Source of the DNA: Clostridia bacterium
GTDB taxonomy: Bacteria > Bacillota > Clostridia > Oscillospirales > Acutalibacteraceae
DNA: 64,000 nt
Reading direction: 5' to 3'
NCBI GenBank assembly: GCA_017516485.1
Contig: JAFXCH010000028.1
Location: 1-64,000 of the forward strand
Shown: positions 16,469-25,249 of the stretch, piece by piece
Position numbering within the stretch: position 1 is the first letter of the stretch
Layout: each line of letters begins with the position of its first letter
Translations under genes and position numbers: made by a program
Notes under the pieces: model-generated
Seen by the model: only the letters and a program-made list of their open reading frames with translations
Told to the model about the DNA's origin: nothing
Databases searched by the model: none

Positions 16469-16497
16469 TTGATTTTTCTTTTTGTGTGCGTTATACT
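16469..16497 (+). promoter_or_regulatory. Promoter of the 16530 aldolase gene
   Basis: TTGATT (16469-16474) and TATACT (16492-16497) with 17 bases between them, 33 bases before the start codon. It shows that the aldolase is transcribed independently of the phage cassette. Confidence 0.7.
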
Positions 16498-16529
16498 GAA
16501 GAAAAAATAATGAACAAGAGGGCTTTGTT

Positions 16530-17438
16530 ATGTCAAAAGAATTCAACAACCGTGGCGTATATTCACTAATCCTCACACCTTTCAACGAGGACCGTTCAAT
16601 CAACTACAATACATACGAAAAATATGTTGAATGGCAGGCACGTCAGGGTGCAGACCACCTTTTTGCTTGTTGCGGCAGCTCCGAGATGATGGAGCTTACA
16701 CTTGATGAGAGAGAAAAGCTTGCAAAGCTTGCAGTTGAAAGAGCAGGCGGTATGTCTGTTGTTGCAACAGCAAACCTCGAGCCTACATGGCACGGTCAGC
16801 TCGAAGAAATCAAGCGTATTGAGCAGACAGGTGTTGACGGCCTTGTTTTCGTTTCAAAGGGCTACTGCGGCGATAATGACCGTCTTTTCACATATCTTTC
16901 AGAGCTCAGCACACATACAACACTTCCCATCGTTCTTTATGAGTTCCCGGGTCTTCGTCCTCACCTTATGGATGCTTCTGTTTACGGCAAGCTTGTCGAA
17001 ACAGGCAGATTTGTAGGTATTAAGGACACAACCTGTAAAATTGAAAAAATCAAAGAGAAGATTGCTGTTCAGGGTGATTCAGCAGTTCTTCAGGCTAATA
17101 TTCCCTACCTTATGGAAGCATACGAAGCAGGCGCACGCGGCGTTGTTGCAACACCCACAAGTTGCGGTGCATATCTGTTTGCAAAGATGTACGATGAGTT
17201 TTTCGTACAGAACGATCGCGAGGCAGCAAATCTTACTCACCAGCAGATCTGCCTTCTTGATAATTGCATTGATTCCGGCTTCTGTGCATCTGCTAAGTAC
17301 CTTGTCAGCCTTTGCGGCATAGACGATTTCAATTGGTACACAAGAGGCTCACACGAGCTTGGTTCTGCACGTCTCAAGTCAATCCGTGCATTCTTTGAGT
17401 GGACTAAGGCAACAGGTCTCAAATTCTACAACGACTGA
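16530..17438 (+). CDS. DapA/NanA-family aldolase (dihydrodipicolinate synthase-like)
   Basis: 302 residues, the usual length for this TIM-barrel class I aldolase family. The Schiff-base lysine is in GIKDTTCK (about residue 163) and the conserved tyrosine in VLYEFPG (about 135). The phosphate/carboxylate-binding motif, GTTGE in true DapA, is CCGSSEM here, so the substrate is probably not pyruvate plus aspartate semialdehyde. A sialic-acid lyase-like or sugar-acid aldolase role is possible. It has its own promoter and is followed after 18 bases by the DivIVA-like gene. No dapB or nan gene is nearby. Confidence 0.85.
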   Translation: MSKEFNNRGVYSLILTPFNEDRSINYNTYEKYVEWQARQGADHLFACCGSSEMMELTLDEREKLAKLAVERAGGMSVVATANLEPTWHGQLEEIKRIEQTGVDGLVFVSKGYCGDNDRLFTYLSELSTHTTLPIVLYEFPGLRPHLMDASVYGKLVETGRFVGIKDTTCKIEKIKEKIAVQGDSAVLQANIPYLMEAYEAGARGVVATPTSCGAYLFAKMYDEFFVQNDREAANLTHQQICLLDNCIDSGFCASAKYLVSLCGIDDFNWYTRGSHELGSARLKSIRAFFEWTKATGLKFYND

Positions 17439-17456
17439 TAAAGGCAGGTTTTTACA

Positions 17457-18038
17457 ATGGCTGGAAGCAAAAACTTTTCAATATCGCGCAAAGGCTACAA
17501 TCCCGCTGAGGTTGATGAATATATAGCTGCATCAGAAATGTCTGCTGCAGATCTTCGTGAGAGTTATGCTGCACTTCAGACAAAGTACGACAGCCTGTTT
17601 GAAGAAAACGGTAAACTTATCAAAGAGCGCGAGCAGCTCCGTCAGGAATGTAAGACTATGGCTGCGGCACTCAAGCAGCTTCGTGAAAATTCAGATAATC
17701 AACCCGTTGAAAGTTCAGACGATGAATACAAAGCTAAATATGAAGAGACTGCGGCACAGCTTAAAGACGCTTTGGCTCAGATAGAGGAGCTTAAGTCTCA
17801 GAAAGCAGAGGCTCCTATCGTTGTTGAGCCTGCATCAGCTTCGCAGATGATTGAAGAGGTTGCTCAGGTTGTAAAACGTGTCGAGAGTGATGCCCGCCGC
17901 AAGGCAGAGGCTGTTACGGCAGCTGCAAAGCTTGAACAGACTCAGGCTCAGCTTATCCATTCAAGGGTAAACGATGAGGTCAAGAGCCTTATCCAGATGC
18001 TTGAGAGCTTTTTAGAAGAACACGAAAAAAGCGAATAA
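17457..18038 (+). CDS. DivIVA/GpsB-like coiled-coil protein
   Basis: 193 residues. The N-terminal block FSISRKGYNPAEVDEYI matches the conserved membrane-curvature-sensing start of DivIVA-family proteins (F..x..GY...EVD.F). The rest is almost all coiled coil in two stretches (about 25-85 and 95-125, then 130-185), rich in Glu, Lys, Ala and Gln. Such proteins gather at poles or division sites and organise cell-wall or spore functions. It is co-transcribed with the aldolase. Its terminator is the one interrupted by copy 2 of the repeat element. Confidence 0.75.
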   Translation: MAGSKNFSISRKGYNPAEVDEYIAASEMSAADLRESYAALQTKYDSLFEENGKLIKEREQLRQECKTMAAALKQLRENSDNQPVESSDDEYKAKYEETAAQLKDALAQIEELKSQKAEAPIVVEPASASQMIEEVAQVVKRVESDARRKAEAVTAAAKLEQTQAQLIHSRVNDEVKSLIQMLESFLEEHEKSE

Positions 18039-18042
18039 ATCA

Positions 18043-18302
18043 AAAAACAGGCGTACAGACCGCACGCCTGAGACTGTCGATAAAGCACCGAGAACACGTA
18101 CAAGAAATGTCAGGAAAAGTTTTTGACTATTCTGCAAACAAAGAAATAAAAAATCAGGAGGATTACAAATAAATCTTCCTGATTTTCGTATTTATTATAT
18201 CGGAATTTGTACGTGTTCTCGTCACCTTTCTCGAAGTCTCACAGCTTGCCGAAAAAATACTTTTTCGACTAGCTGTGGCGTACAGACCGTACGCCTGTTT
18301 TT
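18043..18302 (-). repeat. Terminator-nested repeat element, copy 2, inverted
   Basis: The element proper is 18071-18276 (206 bases), an inverted homologue of 9377-9640. It lies between two copies of a hairpin made of GGCGTACAGACCG and ACGCCTG (18050-18070 and 18277-18297, one mismatch). The left copy has the upstream A tract, the right copy the T tract, so an original terminator with arms AAAACAGGCGTAC / GTACGCCTGTTTT was split. Matching segments include GACTGTCGATAAAG, AGAACACGTACAAGAAA, the hairpin ATCAGGAGGATT / AATCTTCCTGAT, and CAGCTTGCCGAAAAA at the far end. Subterminal arms CGAGAACACGTACAA (18089-18103) and TTGTACGTGTTCTCG (18208-18222) are perfectly complementary. It ends 15 bases before the next gene. 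Confidence 0.75.
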
Positions 18303-18317
18303 ATAGAAGGTGAAGTT

Positions 18318-19265
18318 ATGAAGCACATTCTTATATCAAAAGATAAAAAGCAGTATGTTGCGAATCTGCACTGTCACACAACACTTTCCGATGGCAGACG
18401 TACTCCGGAAGAAATACGCGATGCGTATAAAGCACAGGGTTACAGCGTAGTTGCCTTTTCTGACCACGATAACTATTTTGACCACAACGATTTTTGCACT
18501 GATGATTTTGTTGCGATAAATTCATTCGAGGCAGATATCAGTGATAATATTGTCAGCAGCGGTCAGTTTCGCCGCTGTTATCACCTGAACGCTTTTAATA
18601 TTAAGGGCGAAAAAGAGGTCAAGCTTCCTCCTGTGCCGAATTACCGCGATAAGGCGGCAATAAATGAATATATCGCAAAGCTCAAAGAGCTCGGATTCAT
18701 CGTTATGTATAACCATCCCTACTGGTCAATGCAGGTACGTGAAGATTATATCGACCTTGAGGGTTGTGACATAATAGAAGTGTATAATAATTCCGTTTTT
18801 ATTGAGGGCGGCGACAACGGACAGGAAAGAGTCTACGATGAAATGTTGCGTGCAGGCAAAAGGATGTACTGCACTATGGCAGACGACAATCACAACGAAT
18901 TCCCGTTTGGTGATGTGCGGTGTGACAGCTTCGGAGGGAAAACCGTTTTCTTAACCGACTCTCTCAGCTATAACAGCATTATGACAGCTATGGTAAACGG
19001 CAATTTTTACTGTACAACAAGACCTGAAATATACGAGCTTACACTTGAGGACGGCGTGGTTCATATCGAATGTTCCGATGCTGTAAGGATAGCACTTTCT
19101 ACTGCAGGCAGGCGCACAAAATGCTTGCATGCCGAACCGGGCAGCAGTGTAACACAAGCCGATTTTGTGCTTGAGGATGAGGATGTTTATTTCCGTATTG
19201 AGGTACTCGGTCATGACGGTAAGCGTGCTGATACTAACGCATATTTTATCGAAGACTATGAATAA
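18318..19265 (+). CDS. PHP-domain phosphoesterase
   Basis: 315 residues. The PHP metal-binding motifs are clear: NLHCHTTLSDGRRTPEEI (residues about 16-33), FSDHDNYFDHND, MYNHPYWS, and a C-terminal MADDNHNEF. PHP enzymes hydrolyse phosphoesters in a trinuclear metal centre; the best-known small members act on nucleotides or oligonucleotides (RNase AM/TrpH) or histidinol phosphate. The C-terminal ~80 residues look like a beta-sandwich (DGVVHIECSDAVRIALST), as in single-domain PHP proteins of Clostridia. First gene of a run with trmB, thiN, HAD and GH43. Exact substrate unknown. Confidence 0.82.
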   Translation: MKHILISKDKKQYVANLHCHTTLSDGRRTPEEIRDAYKAQGYSVVAFSDHDNYFDHNDFCTDDFVAINSFEADISDNIVSSGQFRRCYHLNAFNIKGEKEVKLPPVPNYRDKAAINEYIAKLKELGFIVMYNHPYWSMQVREDYIDLEGCDIIEVYNNSVFIEGGDNGQERVYDEMLRAGKRMYCTMADDNHNEFPFGDVRCDSFGGKTVFLTDSLSYNSIMTAMVNGNFYCTTRPEIYELTLEDGVVHIECSDAVRIALSTAGRRTKCLHAEPGSSVTQADFVLEDEDVYFRIEVLGHDGKRADTNAYFIEDYE

Positions 19266-19280
19266 GGACGGCAAACGGCT

Positions 19281-19949
19281 ATGAGAATGAGAAAGAAAAA
19301 ATACCTTGAGGAGCGTCTTGCAGAGTGTGACAATATTATCAAGCTTTTCAGCGACGACCGCAACTTCCTCACGGCAATAGAAAAGAAAGAGTATATTGAT
19401 ACCGAGGCTCTTTTTGGCAACAGCAATCCTGTTGTGCTTGAGGTCGGTTGCGGTAAGGGCAAGTTTGCCTGCGAGCTTGCAAAGCGTAATCCCGATATCA
19501 ACATACTTGCAATGGAAAAGGTCGCAAACGTAATTGTTGCGGCAAGTGAAAATGCAAAACGTGAAGGACTTACAAACGTAGTGTTTCTTCACGGCGGTGC
19601 GGAATATCTCGAAAAATTCATAAAGCCCGAATCAATCGAGCGTATTTATCTCAACTTTTCCTGCCCGTATCCGAAAAAATCTTATGCTAACCACAGACTT
19701 ACCAATGCCAGATTTCTCAAGAGTTATGAGGTGATACTCAAAAAAGGTGCTGAGATACATCAGAAAACCGATAATATGCACTTCTTTGAGTATTCTATCG
19801 AGCAGTTTACGGGTTACGGATTCAGCCTTAAGAATGTTTCGCTTGACCTGCATAACAGCGATTTCGAGGGCAATATTGAGACCGAGTATGAGCACAGATT
19901 TGCTTCACAGGGTATGCCGATTTACAGACTTGAAGCATACTTGAAATAA
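19281..19949 (+). CDS. trmB: tRNA (guanine-46-N7)-methyltransferase
   Basis: 222 residues. SAM-binding motif I is VLEVGCGKGKFACELA (about residues 53-68), followed by ILAMEKVANVIVAA and the family block LNFSCPYPKKSYANHRLTNARFL, where TrmB usually has FPDPWPKKRHHKRRL. QKTDNMHFFEYSIEQF follows. The enzyme puts the m7G in the variable loop of many tRNAs. The substitution of NFSCPYPK for the more common NFPDPWPK is seen in clostridial members. Tight spacing to both neighbours. Confidence 0.93.
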   Translation: MRMRKKKYLEERLAECDNIIKLFSDDRNFLTAIEKKEYIDTEALFGNSNPVVLEVGCGKGKFACELAKRNPDINILAMEKVANVIVAASENAKREGLTNVVFLHGGAEYLEKFIKPESIERIYLNFSCPYPKKSYANHRLTNARFLKSYEVILKKGAEIHQKTDNMHFFEYSIEQFTGYGFSLKNVSLDLHNSDFEGNIETEYEHRFASQGMPIYRLEAYLK

Positions 19950-19973
19950 ATTTACGAAAGGGCGGCGATTATA

Positions 19974-20618
19974 ATGAAAAAATGCTTTGTTGTCGGTGGC
20001 GGAGATTTTTGTAAAGATATATTTTGTCACGATGAAAATGCTTTGACAATTGCCGCTGATGCAGGATATAAGGTGCTTACCGAAATCGGAATCACACCTG
20101 ACATTGTTGTGGGCGATTTTGATTCGCTGGGTTATACTCCCGAACATCCTGTGACCGAGGTACATTCTCCGATTAAAGATGATACGGATATGATGCTTGC
20201 TGTTGAAAAGGGCGTTGAAGCAGGTTGTGATGAGTTTTATATTTTCGGTGCAACAGGCGGTAGAATTGCACATACCTTAGGTAATCTGCAAGTGCTTTGT
20301 TACCTTGCAGAAAAAGGCTTGGCAGGATATATTTTTGACTGCGATACCGTTATTACTGCAGTTAAGAACCGCACACTTCACTTTAATGAAAATGCGAGCG
20401 GTTATATTTCTCTTTTGCCTTTTGGCTGTGAAAAAGCAAACGTAACTCTGTCCGGATTTAAATATGAGGTTGACGGTTGTGATCTGCCGTGCAACAGACC
20501 GCTTGGTATCAGTAACGAATTTACCGGTAAACCGGCAAGTATGACAGTTCACAGCGGCACTGTTGTTGCCGTATGGGAGAATACGGATATTCTGCCTGCA
20601 AAAGAGGTGTCGGAATGA
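19974..20618 (+). CDS. thiN: Thiamine pyrophosphokinase
   Basis: 214 residues, the usual size. Key blocks: CFVVGGGDF at the start, IAADAGYKVLTEIGITPDIVVGDFDSLG (28-55, with the catalytic acidic residues), KDDTDMMLAVEKGVE, and FGATGGRIAHTLGNLQ. The C-terminal thiamine-binding beta domain shows GYISLLPFG and NRPLGISNEF. Converts thiamine and ATP to TPP. Its stop overlaps the HAD start by four bases (ATGA). Confidence 0.94.
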   Translation: MKKCFVVGGGDFCKDIFCHDENALTIAADAGYKVLTEIGITPDIVVGDFDSLGYTPEHPVTEVHSPIKDDTDMMLAVEKGVEAGCDEFYIFGATGGRIAHTLGNLQVLCYLAEKGLAGYIFDCDTVITAVKNRTLHFNENASGYISLLPFGCEKANVTLSGFKYEVDGCDLPCNRPLGISNEFTGKPASMTVHSGTVVAVWENTDILPAKEVSE

Positions 20619-21268
20619 AAATAAGCGGTGCGATTTTTGACCTGGACGGCACACTTATCGACTCGATGTCGATATGGGACGATATAGCCTATAATTTTCT
20701 TGTTTCGCAAGGCGTTACACCAAAACCCGACCTCAGAAAAATGGTTGCGACTATGTATCTGAACGAATCTGCAAAGTATCTTGTTGATGAATATTCACTT
20801 GACTGTACACCGCAGGATTTCAAAGATTATACCGAAAGAATAATTGAAGATTTTTATGTACGCACAGTGCCGCCTAAGCGTGACGCTGTTGAGTTTTTGC
20901 AGAAACTTAAGGAAAACAACGTTAAGATGTGTATAGCAACTGCAACCGAGCGTAAGCTTGCTGTGCCTGCACTTGAGCACAACGGTATGCTCGGCTTTTT
21001 TGGTGAGATTTTCTCCTGTGCGGAGATTGGTTTAAGCAAGCAGAGTCCCGAAATATTTGACAGGGCTATTGAGTTTCTCGGTACACCGAAGGATGAAACC
21101 TTTGTTTTTGAAGATTCTTATCACGCTGTTGCGACGGCTGCAAAAGCAGGCTATAACGTGATTGCAATATCAGATAAATCTGCAAACAAAGACAAAGATA
21201 AAATCAAAAAACTCAGCGTGAAATTCATTGAGAATTACGCTGAGCTTGATGAGCTTTTCGGCATTTGA
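20615..21268 (+). CDS. HAD-superfamily phosphatase (beta-phosphoglucomutase-like)
   Basis: 217 residues from the ATG that overlaps the thiN stop. HAD motif I is FDLDGTLIDS, motif II CIATATE, motif III around GLSKQSPEIF, motif IV VFEDSYHAV. A helical cap lies between motifs I and II, as in the beta-PGM/phosphoglycolate group. Translational coupling with thiN suggests a role on thiamine phosphates or general metabolite clean-up, but this is inference. The substrate cannot be deduced. Confidence 0.88.
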   Translation: MKISGAIFDLDGTLIDSMSIWDDIAYNFLVSQGVTPKPDLRKMVATMYLNESAKYLVDEYSLDCTPQDFKDYTERIIEDFYVRTVPPKRDAVEFLQKLKENNVKMCIATATERKLAVPALEHNGMLGFFGEIFSCAEIGLSKQSPEIFDRAIEFLGTPKDETFVFEDSYHAVATAAKAGYNVIAISDKSANKDKDKIKKLSVKFIENYAELDELFGI

Positions 21269-21282
21269 AGCAGGGGATAAAA

Positions 21283-22257
21283 ATGAGCACGAAAACGGAA
21301 ATATTTATAAAAGACAGGGCTGACCCGTATGTGACAAAAGGCAGCGACGGTTGGTATTACTTTACCGCGTCTTATCCGATGTACGGCAGCACTGATTCGG
21401 AAGGATATGACCGTATAATTCTTCGCAGAGCGAAAACGATAGACGGACTCGCTTGTGCAGAAGAAAAGGTTATATGGGACGAAAAATACTCCGATACAGC
21501 CCATCGTTTTATCTGGGCACCTGAAATACACAAAATCGGTGGCAGATGGTACGTGCTTTTTGCCGCAAGCGGCAGTGCTGATAATGTGTGGGATATAAAC
21601 TGTCACTGCATTGCGTGTAAAGGTGGTGACCCTTACTATGGTGTGTGGGAGGATAAGGGGAAGTTTACTGCTCCCGATGATTTTTCTTTTACACGTTTCT
21701 CACTTGATATGACTCATTTTGAGTGTAGCGGCAAGCATTATGTTGCGTGGGCACAGCACGGCGGTAATTCAAATGTATACATAGCAACTGTCAACCCCGA
21801 TGAGCCGTGGAAAACAACCTGCCCCGCAGTGCTTCTTACAAAGCCCGAATATGATTGGGAGAGCGTGAATATTCCCGTCAATGAAGGGCCTGCTTTTATG
21901 AAGCATAACGGCAGAGTGTTTATGGCTTTTTCAGCTTCTGCAACAGGCCCCGAATACTGCATAGGGCTGATGTATGCTGACGAAAACGCTGACCTGACCG
22001 ACCCTGCCGTATGGACAAAGCTGAGCGAGCCTGTGCTCACTTCCGATGACCTTGTCGGAGAATACGGACCCGGTCATAACAGCTTTGTCAAAGATGAAAA
22101 CGGCGAATGGATATTTGTATATCACAGCCGTGACGAAAAATGCTTTAACGGCGAATGCGGCTATGCGGACGGTGACCCTCTCTACGACCCGTGCCGCAGT
22201 GCAAGAAAAAGAAAGGTGTTGTGGGACAAAAACGGTATGCCGATACTTAACGGGTAG
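21283..22257 (+). CDS. Glycoside hydrolase family 43
   Basis: 324 residues from the ATG with AGGGG in front. The five-bladed propeller hallmarks are present: RADPYVTKGSDGWYYF with the general-base Asp (residue 14), FIWAPEIHKIGGRWYVLF, DMTHFE, and VNEGPAFMKHNGRVFM with the catalytic Glu. Such enzymes remove arabinose or xylose from plant polysaccharides. No signal peptide, so it acts inside the cell on imported oligosaccharides. The gene ends one base before the convergent glmS stop. Confidence 0.9.
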   Translation: MSTKTEIFIKDRADPYVTKGSDGWYYFTASYPMYGSTDSEGYDRIILRRAKTIDGLACAEEKVIWDEKYSDTAHRFIWAPEIHKIGGRWYVLFAASGSADNVWDINCHCIACKGGDPYYGVWEDKGKFTAPDDFSFTRFSLDMTHFECSGKHYVAWAQHGGNSNVYIATVNPDEPWKTTCPAVLLTKPEYDWESVNIPVNEGPAFMKHNGRVFMAFSASATGPEYCIGLMYADENADLTDPAVWTKLSEPVLTSDDLVGEYGPGHNSFVKDENGEWIFVYHSRDEKCFNGECGYADGDPLYDPCRSARKRKVLWDKNGMPILNG

Positions 22258-22258
22258 T

Positions 22259-24046
22259 TTACTCGACAGTTACCGATTTTGCAAGGTTTCTCGGTTTGTC
22301 TATGTCACAGCCTCTGAGTCTTGCGACGTGATAACTTAGCAGCTGTAACGGAATTATCTGTGTACTGATGCTCATCATCGGGTGAGGGGCTTCTGCAGTT
22401 ATTATGCAGGTATCTGCTTTGGTTTCGTGTGTACAGGTTACCGCAAATATTTCGGCGCCTCTCGCTTTAACTTCATCAATATTGCTCTGCATTTTTGCGT
22501 TCAGCCCATTTGGTGCACATATTGCAATAACCTTTGTTCCGGGCTCTATGAGTGAAATCGTGCCATGCTTCATTTCACCTGCGGCATATGCTTCGGAGTG
22601 AATGTAGCTGATTTCCTTGAGCTTAAGCGATGCCTCAGCGGCAACCGCATATCCGGAGCCTCTGCCGATAAAGTATGCGTGCTCGGTGTCAGCAAAGCGT
22701 GCGGCAATTTCTTTTATTTGTTCTTCACATCCGAGTGCATTTTTAATACATATATGCAGCTTTCTGAGGCCTTCGGTGAGGTCGGAGAGCTGCTTTTTTT
22801 CTGCCGTCTGCCACTTTTCGGCAAAGAAAATTGCAAGCATATAAAGTGCCGAAAGCTGAGCAGAATAGGCCTTTGTGGTAGCTACGGCAATCTCTGTGCC
22901 TGCCTTTGTGTATATTACGCTGTCGCTTTCGGTTGCTATGCTGCTTTCGGGTACGTTGACGATTCCTATTGTCGGTGCGCCCTTCTTTTTTGCTTCGCGG
23001 AGTGCGGCAAGACTGTCTGCTGTTTCACCACTCTGGCTGATAATAATTACGGGCGTTTTTTTGTTTGCAAGCGGTGAACAGTAACGGAATTCAGATGCGA
23101 TTTCAACTGATACGGGTATACTCAAAAGTTGCTCAAAAAACAGTTTCCCTGCAAGCCCTGCGTGATATGCTGAACCGCAAGCGACAATATAAATCCGCTC
23201 GGGTTTGTCAGTTTTAATCGGCATATTCAGTGTGTCGTTTTGCAGATAGCTGTCAACGGTACGTTTCACCGCCTCGGGCTGCTCGTAAATTTCTTTAAGC
23301 ATATAGTGATCAAATTCACCTTTTTCCGTGTGAGCATAACCGACAGAGAATTCAGACCTCTCTTTGTCGATTTTATTGAGGTTGAAATCATAAAATTCGA
23401 TGCAGTCTTTTTTTACTGCGGCAATTTCTCCGTCAGCCATTCTGTAAAGTGTATCGGCTTTACTGCTGATTGCCGAAATATCCGAGGCGATACTTGCTTC
23501 TTCGCCTGTCCCTATGAGCAAAGGGCTTGCTTTCCGTACGCAAAAGATTGTTTCGGGCTCATCTTCACATAGAATTGCCATAGCAAAAGAGCCTTCGAGT
23601 AATTTTACCGTTTGAGCGATTGCTTCAATGCAGTTCCCGCTGTAATGTCTGTTGATAAGATGTACCGCCGTTTCTGTGTCGGTTTCACTTTTGAAGTCGC
23701 ATAGCTTAAGATATTTTTCTTTCAGCTCCTTGTGATTTTCAATAATTCCGTTGTGCACCAGAGTGAATTTGCCGCTTTTATGCGGATGTGCATTTTCGTC
23801 GGTAGGTGAGCCGTGTGTTGCCCACCTTGTGTGACCGATTCCGATTGTGCCGCACATATCGTCACGCTTTTTCAGTGCAGACGATAGTACGGCAATTCTG
23901 CCCTTTTTCTTTTCTTGTCTTATATTTCTGTTGCTGATTACTGCAATTCCTGCCGAGTCATATCCTCTGTATTCAAGCCTTTTTAATCCGTCAATCAAAA
24001 ACGGTACAGCGCTTGAAACTCCGTTGTATCCTATAATTCCGCACAT
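22259..24046 (-). CDS. glmS: Glutamine-fructose-6-phosphate aminotransferase (isomerising)
   Basis: 595 residues. Starts Met-Cys-Gly-Ile-Ile-Gly-Tyr, so Cys becomes the N-terminal nucleophile of the glutaminase domain; this fixes the start at 24046 behind AGAGGTGAT. The glutaminase domain runs to about 235 (RLEYRGYDSAGIAV, GIGHTRWATHG, HNGIIENH), followed by two SIS domains with VACGSAYHAG, ISQSGETADSLAAL and GRGSGYAVA. Ends with the family-typical DKPRNLAKSVTVE. Makes glucosamine-6-phosphate for cell-wall precursors. I see no glmS ribozyme upstream. Confidence 0.98.
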   Translation of the reverse strand: MCGIIGYNGVSSAVPFLIDGLKRLEYRGYDSAGIAVISNRNIRQEKKKGRIAVLSSALKKRDDMCGTIGIGHTRWATHGSPTDENAHPHKSGKFTLVHNGIIENHKELKEKYLKLCDFKSETDTETAVHLINRHYSGNCIEAIAQTVKLLEGSFAMAILCEDEPETIFCVRKASPLLIGTGEEASIASDISAISSKADTLYRMADGEIAAVKKDCIEFYDFNLNKIDKERSEFSVGYAHTEKGEFDHYMLKEIYEQPEAVKRTVDSYLQNDTLNMPIKTDKPERIYIVACGSAYHAGLAGKLFFEQLLSIPVSVEIASEFRYCSPLANKKTPVIIISQSGETADSLAALREAKKKGAPTIGIVNVPESSIATESDSVIYTKAGTEIAVATTKAYSAQLSALYMLAIFFAEKWQTAEKKQLSDLTEGLRKLHICIKNALGCEEQIKEIAARFADTEHAYFIGRGSGYAVAAEASLKLKEISYIHSEAYAAGEMKHGTISLIEPGTKVIAICAPNGLNAKMQSNIDEVKARGAEIFAVTCTHETKADTCIITAEAPHPMMSISTQIIPLQLLSYHVARLRGCDIDKPRNLAKSVTVE

Positions 24047-24172
24047 AAAATCACCTCTGGTAATAGTATGCACAGTATGTGCGAAACAATAATAAATATT
24101 TGCTGTTGTCTGCCTTATATTTTCAGCTTAATTTGCATATACTGGAATATTCTACAGAAACGGTGGTTTTTT

Positions 24173-25045
24173 ATGAAAAAGGGTAATGACGGCTTCGGGT
24201 ATGCAGTGCTTCGCAGAAAAATATATGAATGTAAAGAAAAATATCCCTTTGCAGGGTATTCTGTTTGTGCCAGAAGTTGGAGCGGCAGAGCACTTTTTAC
24301 GCTGTCACTCGGTAACACAAAAGAGCCTGCACTTTATATTGCCGGAGTCAGAAGCGGCAGCACTGCGGGTACACAGGTGCTTCTGACGCTTTTTGAGCGG
24401 CTTTGTGAGTGCTTTGATACGCAGGGCGAGCTTGCAGGCATAAGGATTAATGATGTTTTGAAAGAAAAAGGTGTAGTTATAATTCCTTGCGTCAATCCTG
24501 ACGGTATGGAGATTGTGTCATCCGGTGCGGTTGCAGCAGGCAGCTATGCAGGTTTGGTTGAGCGGGTATGTGCCGACACAGCTTCGTGGCGGGCAAACGC
24601 AAGGGGAGTGGACCTCGAACTTAATTTTTCGGATTCTTTTACGCAGACCAAAAAGGTTGCCGAAGGTTGCGGATATACAGCTCCGGGGCCGTATTTTTAT
24701 GCCGGAAAGGTTCCTGAAAGTGAGCCTGAATCAAGAGCACTTGTGAGAATGTGCAGGTCGCGCGATATCCGTCACTCGGTTATTCTCCGAAGCGGTCCGG
24801 ATTGTCTTTATACTCCTACTCCTGTCAACGGTACTGAAAGAGTGGAAATGATGTGCAGAATTCTGGAACTTTCAAGCAGACTCGGCAGGCTTCGTGATAC
24901 CCCGGGGGCTCTTGATACAAGCAGCTTTGCACAGTGGTTTGTAAACACTTACAGCAGGCCTGCTTTTGTAATGAGCGCCCGAGATTCTTTCGAAGAATTA
25001 TATGCTCGTATCGAAGAAGCGTTGGTGTTGTCGCTTGTGATGTAA
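24173..25045 (+). CDS. Peptidase M14-like protein lacking zinc ligands
   Basis: 290 residues. The fold of a zinc carboxypeptidase (M14, gamma-glutamyl-diaminopimelate peptidase group) is visible: ALYIAGVRSGSTAGTQVLL, VVIIPCVNPDGMEIVSSGA and the substrate-binding WRANARGVDLELNF. The zinc motif HxxE, expected where AGVRSGST stands, is absent. The third His region reads IRHSVILRSG, and the catalytic Glu region near the C-terminus reads FVMSARDSFEEL without the usual E. It therefore looks like a pseudo-peptidase that may bind, but not cut, peptides. No signal peptide. Single gene, divergent from glmS. Confidence 0.7.
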   Translation: MKKGNDGFGYAVLRRKIYECKEKYPFAGYSVCARSWSGRALFTLSLGNTKEPALYIAGVRSGSTAGTQVLLTLFERLCECFDTQGELAGIRINDVLKEKGVVIIPCVNPDGMEIVSSGAVAAGSYAGLVERVCADTASWRANARGVDLELNFSDSFTQTKKVAEGCGYTAPGPYFYAGKVPESEPESRALVRMCRSRDIRHSVILRSGPDCLYTPTPVNGTERVEMMCRILELSSRLGRLRDTPGALDTSSFAQWFVNTYSRPAFVMSARDSFEELYARIEEALVLSLVM

Positions 25046-25220
25046 GCGGTTGTGCAAAATAACAAATTATGTGAAAATCAAGGGTGATTTTGCATAAATT
25101 ACCCTATACCTGATTTGTTGGATTTGCCTAACAAATAAGAAATCCTTGGTAACAATAAGGTAAAATTTTTCGTTAAATTTAACAAATATTTTATATTTTA
25201 ACTTAAATTGCTTAAATTGA

Positions 25221-25249
25221 TTGATTTTAATTATTTTACTTGTTATAAT
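25221..25249 (+). promoter_or_regulatory. Promoter of the 25318 secreted protein
   Basis: TTGATT (25221-25226) and TATAAT (25244-25249), 17-base spacer, plus the extended -10 TG. It lies in a very A+T-rich tract and is among the strongest-looking promoters in the window. Confidence 0.8.

Noticed and set aside
18318..19265. Histidinol-phosphate phosphatase call for the PHP protein
   Set aside because: PHP motifs are shared by many enzymes and no his biosynthesis gene is nearby; only the general PHP call is supported.
24047..24172. Possible glmS ribozyme upstream of glmS
   Set aside because: The gap before glmS is only about 125 bases to the divergent gene and shows none of the conserved glmS ribozyme core; only an ordinary ribosome site is seen.
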